A DNA stretch of 64,000 nucleotides from contig NC_061467.1 of the NCBI RefSeq assembly GCF_022581195.2, positions 4,278,001 through 4,342,000 of the forward strand. The letters run 5' to 3'. This DNA comes from Helicoverpa zea. Lineage: Eukaryota > Arthropoda > Insecta > Lepidoptera > Noctuidae. The notes beneath the pieces were generated by a model. That model was not told the origin of the DNA. It was given only the letters and a program-made list of their open reading frames with translations, and did no database searches. The translations under genes were made by a program, and so were the position numbers. Of this stretch, positions 59,361 to 64,000 are shown one piece after another. Position 1 is the stretch's first letter, and the number at the start of each line of letters is the position of its first letter.

Positions 59361-62300
59361 CTATACATCTATAATACTGTCATGTTTTTTATCGGAAGCT
59401 TTGAGTTTTTCTTGCATCTGCGTCAACATGTCTTGCATACGACGGATCTGTGAAGGAAATAAAATAGTATTAAGTACATTTGATATGAATTCGTAATGGC
59501 AACTTGACTAAAGAGTCTTCATTAGAGGATTGGTCTCGTTAAGGTGTGGTTTATTACCTCTTCATCCTTCTGTAGCAACAATCTATCTGTATCCGTGATA
59601 ACTACTTCGTTGTTGTTCCCCATGGAATCTCTCTTCAGTTTCCTGAAATCATTAAAAAAATCCATCTTAAAAACATTATTGTCTTACAGTCAGCCTGTGC
59701 CTAAGAAGGTAGAATATTGTACCAACTCTACTCTACAAGTTAGTTATTATTATCTTTTTACCGCACTTTAAAATACTAGAAGTCCTAAGAAGGCTACCAA
59801 TTGAATAGGTAGGTAGCAGCGGGCTTAAAATGCACAAAATTAAGTTAGTTATAACGTTCTATTTTTAAAAAGGGACCAAATATAACATATGAAGTCATCT
59901 GTAATTGAGTAATACGAGAACATAAACTGGCAGAAACCGAAGAATTATTTTTATTTCAATCTATTTAGTAAGAGAAGAGATAACATTAATCATAAGATTA
60001 TATGAGTTAATTTAAGCTAGGCCCCCAGAAACAGTCATGGCGCGTCTATTGAGGTGAACCCTCTTTTATTTAGCACGGACAATTTAGCTAGTTAGTGGGG
60101 TCAACGTGATCGTTAATGCATGTAAGTATTGTAGGCGGGCGGTTTGGGCTCTTTTAATAGGATACTTCAATGAAAAAATCCGAATTACCTACGTAAGTAA
60201 GTATTGGAAGGTATGGTGTAATCTTTTCACTTACAGTTTACCTAGCCCTACCTACGTAGGTACCTCCTCTATTGTCGCATGACTTCCTAACGGTAGTTGT
60301 TAGCGGGCACTCAAATACTAGCAATTGTTATCTCTAGTTGATCTTTACAGAGAGAAACTGTAGTTATGAACTTACTACTACATATACTTATACTATTTTT
60401 GAAATCGAAGGAAAAATAAGAGAACACAACAAACCCTCTTTCCCGCATGGCGTGTTGAGATATCTGCGAGATGCACTGCGCTCGGAAATTCTCGTAGTGA
60501 ACGTCTTGCGTGACATCCTTCAGGTCCTGCATGTGTGTCGAGATCAACATCGTCCGCAGCTTCGTGAAGTCCGAGTGCCGAGGGTTCTCCACTGCGAGGC
60601 AATGAATCAGCGTTAAATATTGTTAATGGTTAAAATTGGACTGCTGCTTAAATTGGATGCTAGCACAATCAATCATGATTAGACGTCGTTATAATCAGGG
60701 GGGATAAATACATGAATCTATGTAAGCATACCTCTTTTGGTACCTACTCACAAAATAATATGATTGATATACTAATAATGTGATGAATGGATTGATAATT
60801 TTGATTGTTGACAGAATTCAGAATGTAAACATGGATGACAAAACAAATGATGTAAGATTGTTTACTATTGTTTACTAATTTAGTACCAGAGCAATTTCCA
60901 GATAAGCCGTATTATTATACTAGCATAGGTAATGATAGAATATTAACTGATTGGATTCCAGAAATTAAGTGTATTGCTTCTAAGAAATGATTTATAGCCT
61001 GATCTAGTTAGGGGTCCTCTTGAAAGTAGATATCATAGAAATCGAATGTAACTGTGGTAGATACCGACACAATAACTATAGGTAGCAAAAAGAAAGTCCA
61101 TTGATAATCTTACCATCGACGATTCCCCAGGGGTATTGTCGGCCACGTACTCGCTTGCCTCCTACTTCTAACACAATATCCGAAGCGACGACAGCGAATG
61201 GAGCCGCGGCTTTCAACTCACGGTCTTGTTGTTTGAACTCTTCATCTTCGTCGCTGTCACATTCAGGAAACTGATACACCTAATCACGAATTAAAAGAAA
61301 TGTTTAAGTGCCATTTATAGACGCCAAACAGTAAACTGGGTTCAAAATCTAATGTTATTCTTAGGTACTTGAATTTGATGTTCCTCCAAATCGTTTAGTA
61401 TTCGCGATTTAAGCCGCTTCACCTCGGCTGCCGTGAGAGAGTCCGCTTTCGCTATCACCACGACAATATTTACTTTACGATGTAGCCTCCTCATCATTTC
61501 TAAGTCTACGTGACGTAAGCTGTAACAAAATGCGTAATAAAATACGTAAGTATTGTTCCGTTCAGTAAAAAAATAATATACAGAACTTTTTGATGGACTA
61601 TAATCGCATAAGGATGGATTTGTTGCTGTGTTTAAACGACCACTTGTAAAGCAATTTACACAAAGAGATCATGTTAGTAAATCAATATTCACTCGATGGC
61701 TTTCGTAACGACCATTGATAGGTTGTCAAAGCATGGTAAGAATTACAGCGGGGAAATGTCTGGCGAAGTCGTCATAAGAGTTTTAATAGCCACACGACAT
61801 CGGCTCGAAATTGATCTGTTTATTGCTAGCGATCAAATAAAGTGAAGTTATTGACGTTTATGACACTACAAATAAATCAAGCCATTTGTAGACGATGTGC
61901 CTCCCAATGCGCTGTGTGTTTAATTTAATTCGAAAAATAAATTCTTGCTTTGAATATTTTAAGTAGTCTAAATAGGGATGCATTGATTAGGTGCTTTTCA
62001 TTGGATCTTTCTGTCACTCTGTCGAGTATCAGTGTGTATCAGTCTGAACTACAGATGTCGGTGCAATTAGTACTTATAGCATACGAGTACAAGCATAGTA
62101 GCACGTGTGCTTCCGCATCGGCGCTCCTATCTCTAAGACCCTGACCATAATCGACCTAATAAAAATAATACACTCCTCCGGACACGTACGACTGCGACTA
62201 GCACGCACATGGGAGACTGTACAATTTATGGGACGTAATCTATTTAGAGAAATTAGGTCGGTGTGTATTTTCTCCATGAAGTAGGTATCTATTGGCCAAG

Positions 62301-63083
62301 ATTGACGGTGAAATTGGTCAATTTCAAATTATTTGCCTCATTACACACGATGTTCGCCTTTATAATTTTCTAATGTTCCCATAAGTACTTGTTTGACAAC
62401 ACAATACCGTCTAAGACAACGCAAGCATAAAAGAACAAAAGAGAAAGTAACTTAAGAGTAAAATACTAAGTGCGTGTACGTATTGTAATATAAAATGTTA
62501 CCTATGGGCCCAGGGCGGAACGAAATAGAGACAGCAGTGCACTCGATTGTCTTGCATGTGACGCCGGTTTAATCCACTTTCATCAGTAAAGTACTGTCTA
62601 AACTGTTCATCGATGTAAGCGGAACAAACTCTCCATGAGTCTTCACAGTTGATGGCATCTCCAAATCCAGGTGTATCTACAATTGTCAATCTTAACTTGA
62701 CCCCCCGTTCTTCGATTTCCATAGTTTTCTTTTCCACTGTAGTTGTCTTTTCTATTCTATCTGCAATGGCATTGAGAGAAATTGGTAATGCATTTTGTTT
62801 GATTGCAGAATGTTCTGAAATATTTCAAACGGTGAAAACAGTTCTCTTTTGTCTTACCATGAGCGTCTGGTATTTTCCTATTTCTGTAGAGGTCTCCTAA
62901 GAATAAGCTGTTAATAAGTGTCGACTTGCCCAGGCCAGACTCACCGACTACCATTAGTGTGAAATCAAACCCTCTTTTCACAGATTTTCGGTGCACTTGC
63001 TCGGGTAGGGTCGCGAACCCGATGTAGTCCCGCTCACCGCGGTCACGTTCTGCCAACAAAATGATTTGTTCTATGTTAGCCAT
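59361..63083 (-). CDS. Septin4: Septin, Septin-4-like GTPase
   Basis: Exons 63083..62858, 62760..62502, 61519..61369, 61279..61114, 60591..60435, 59642..59558 and 59447..59361 give 376 residues. Septins form hetero-oligomeric filaments at membranes and cytokinetic sites. The G domain has the P-loop GESGLGKST (48-55/56), switch region DTPGFGDAIN (104-113) and G4 motif AKAD (185-188). The septin-unique element follows (YPWGIVDVENPRHSDF, then LRTMLISTHMQDLKDVTQDV). The last 45 residues are a coiled coil (TDRLLLQKDEEIRRMQDML). The sequence resembles Drosophila Septin-4, as I remember it, more than Septin-1 or peanut; the group assignment needs a tree. The donor at 60434 (GG|GTTTGT) is non-consensus but phase-correct. 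Confidence 0.95.
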
Positions 63084-63732
63084 TGCTTTGGAAACACTAA
63101 TTCAATGTGGAATCAAGGTATGTAATTCAATGTAAAATCCAATTGGTGAGGAATCAAGACGTTACGTAGGTAGGTTGCGATACGTTAGCTGCTAACTAAT
63201 AACGAAAGAATTAGTGATGGATTCCTTTTATAGGATGGTATACTTTGAAATACTGTCGGAAAGCTTGATAAATTACTTTTTTTTTTCAATATATTAACAT
63301 TACACGGTCAATCAAAGTAAGTGGATCAGTTTTTCATACATCAGTTATGCAGTAACCGATACGATACCGACACCTGGTGTAAACTTACGAAAAACATGTA
63401 ATTGGTAAACAATGTTTCTATGATCATAAACCACATATTTATTTACCATGCCTTATACTTAAAATATTTTCCTGATCTCTAATCTGACACGCTTTCTCGG
63501 CATACAGCAGCAAGTCCCATGAGACTGCGTATTGTGACAACATGAATGTTGACAAGTGCCATACTATTGCGGAAGGTTACAATTAACATTAATTAGTTTA
63601 GGTACAACAGCAAGCCGCTTATTATTCTCTTTGTGTGCTTCCCAGCTATTTAAGCTAGAGCCTGCTTAGCTTATAGGAAGCAGGGCATTGCAACGCGCGC
63701 AGCGGAGTGGAATACGACTGGTTCCCTTAGAG
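63084..63732. promoter_or_regulatory. Septin upstream region
   Basis: No exon is visible. The septin 5' leader and promoter should begin just above 63083. The sequence is AT-rich with a T-run at about 63280. Confidence 0.35.
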
Positions 63733-64000
63733 CAGTGGTTCTTAACCTTTTTGTCATGAGGGACCACTTTACCAAAAGTTTGTCTTGCCGGGGACCACCC
63801 CATTGGTTTGTCAAAATTGAGGGTTCTTTGATAAAGAATACAAGCACACTTTATAATTAGCACTCATTTCTTTATTATTTAGCAAAAAACGAAAAGCTAC
63901 AGATTTTAATTTAATGAGATTTTTAAAAGGGCTACATTTCAAACCTTAATTTTTTTCTGTTGGTCAAGTAAGATGGATAGCAACGTCGCGTAGCAAAGCT
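63733..64000. mobile_element. hAT-like element terminus, cut by the window edge
   Basis: CAGTGGTTCTTAACCTTTTT with a nearby GGACCAC is a typical hAT (Charlie-like) terminal motif (CAGNGGTTCT). The possible 8-bp duplication would be CCTTAGAG before 63733; its partner lies outside the window. No transposase can be judged in this portion. Confidence 0.55.

Overview
This is eukaryotic nuclear DNA, almost certainly from a moth or butterfly (Lepidoptera). The genes are split by GT-AG introns, the non-coding DNA is AT-rich, conserved proteins read as insect orthologues, and introns and spacers are full of short transposons with clean target-site duplications and tRNA-headed SINEs of lepidopteran type. 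I see no bacterial operons, CRISPR array, rRNA or free-standing tRNA gene. All exon models were built by hand by matching reading phase across GT-AG borders, and each multi-exon model closes in frame.

Layout, left to right. 1-502: end of a small membrane-protein gene (+). 697-1398: PRKRIP1 (-), tail to tail with it. 2419-5299: enolase (+), complete in seven coding exons, with a 5' non-coding exon. 6484-10204: a five-exon gene (+) for a PhnD/periplasmic-binding-protein-like protein, a bacterial-type fold in an insect gene; its second intron holds a nested transposon cluster. 10400-10562: an orphan terminal exon (-). 10897-11655: KGD4/MRPS36 (-), a small 2-oxoglutarate dehydrogenase subunit. 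11941-12216: an unrecognised small ORF (-). 13322-16548: THOC5 (+), an mRNA-export subunit; a 904-bp hAT-type element sits in its upstream spacer. 17900-52852: the autophagy kinase Atg1/ULK (-), 17 coding exons over 35 kb. Its 14.2-kb second intron contains a complete opposite-strand gene for a leucine-rich-repeat membrane protein (35085-37577). 54372-55654: DENR (-), a translation re-initiation factor. 59361-63083: a septin (-), closest in memory to Drosophila Septin-4. A hAT-like terminus starts at 63733 and leaves the window.

The genes are housekeeping genes with no shared pathway: glycolysis (enolase), TCA cycle (KGD4), mRNA processing and export (PRKRIP1, THOC5), translation (DENR), autophagy (Atg1) and cytoskeleton (septin). 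The most unusual parts are the PhnD-like gene, four copies of a 60-bp-TIR palindromic MITE (one much longer, with a coding remnant), and transposons lying very close to Atg1 splice sites or in the THOC5 upstream region.
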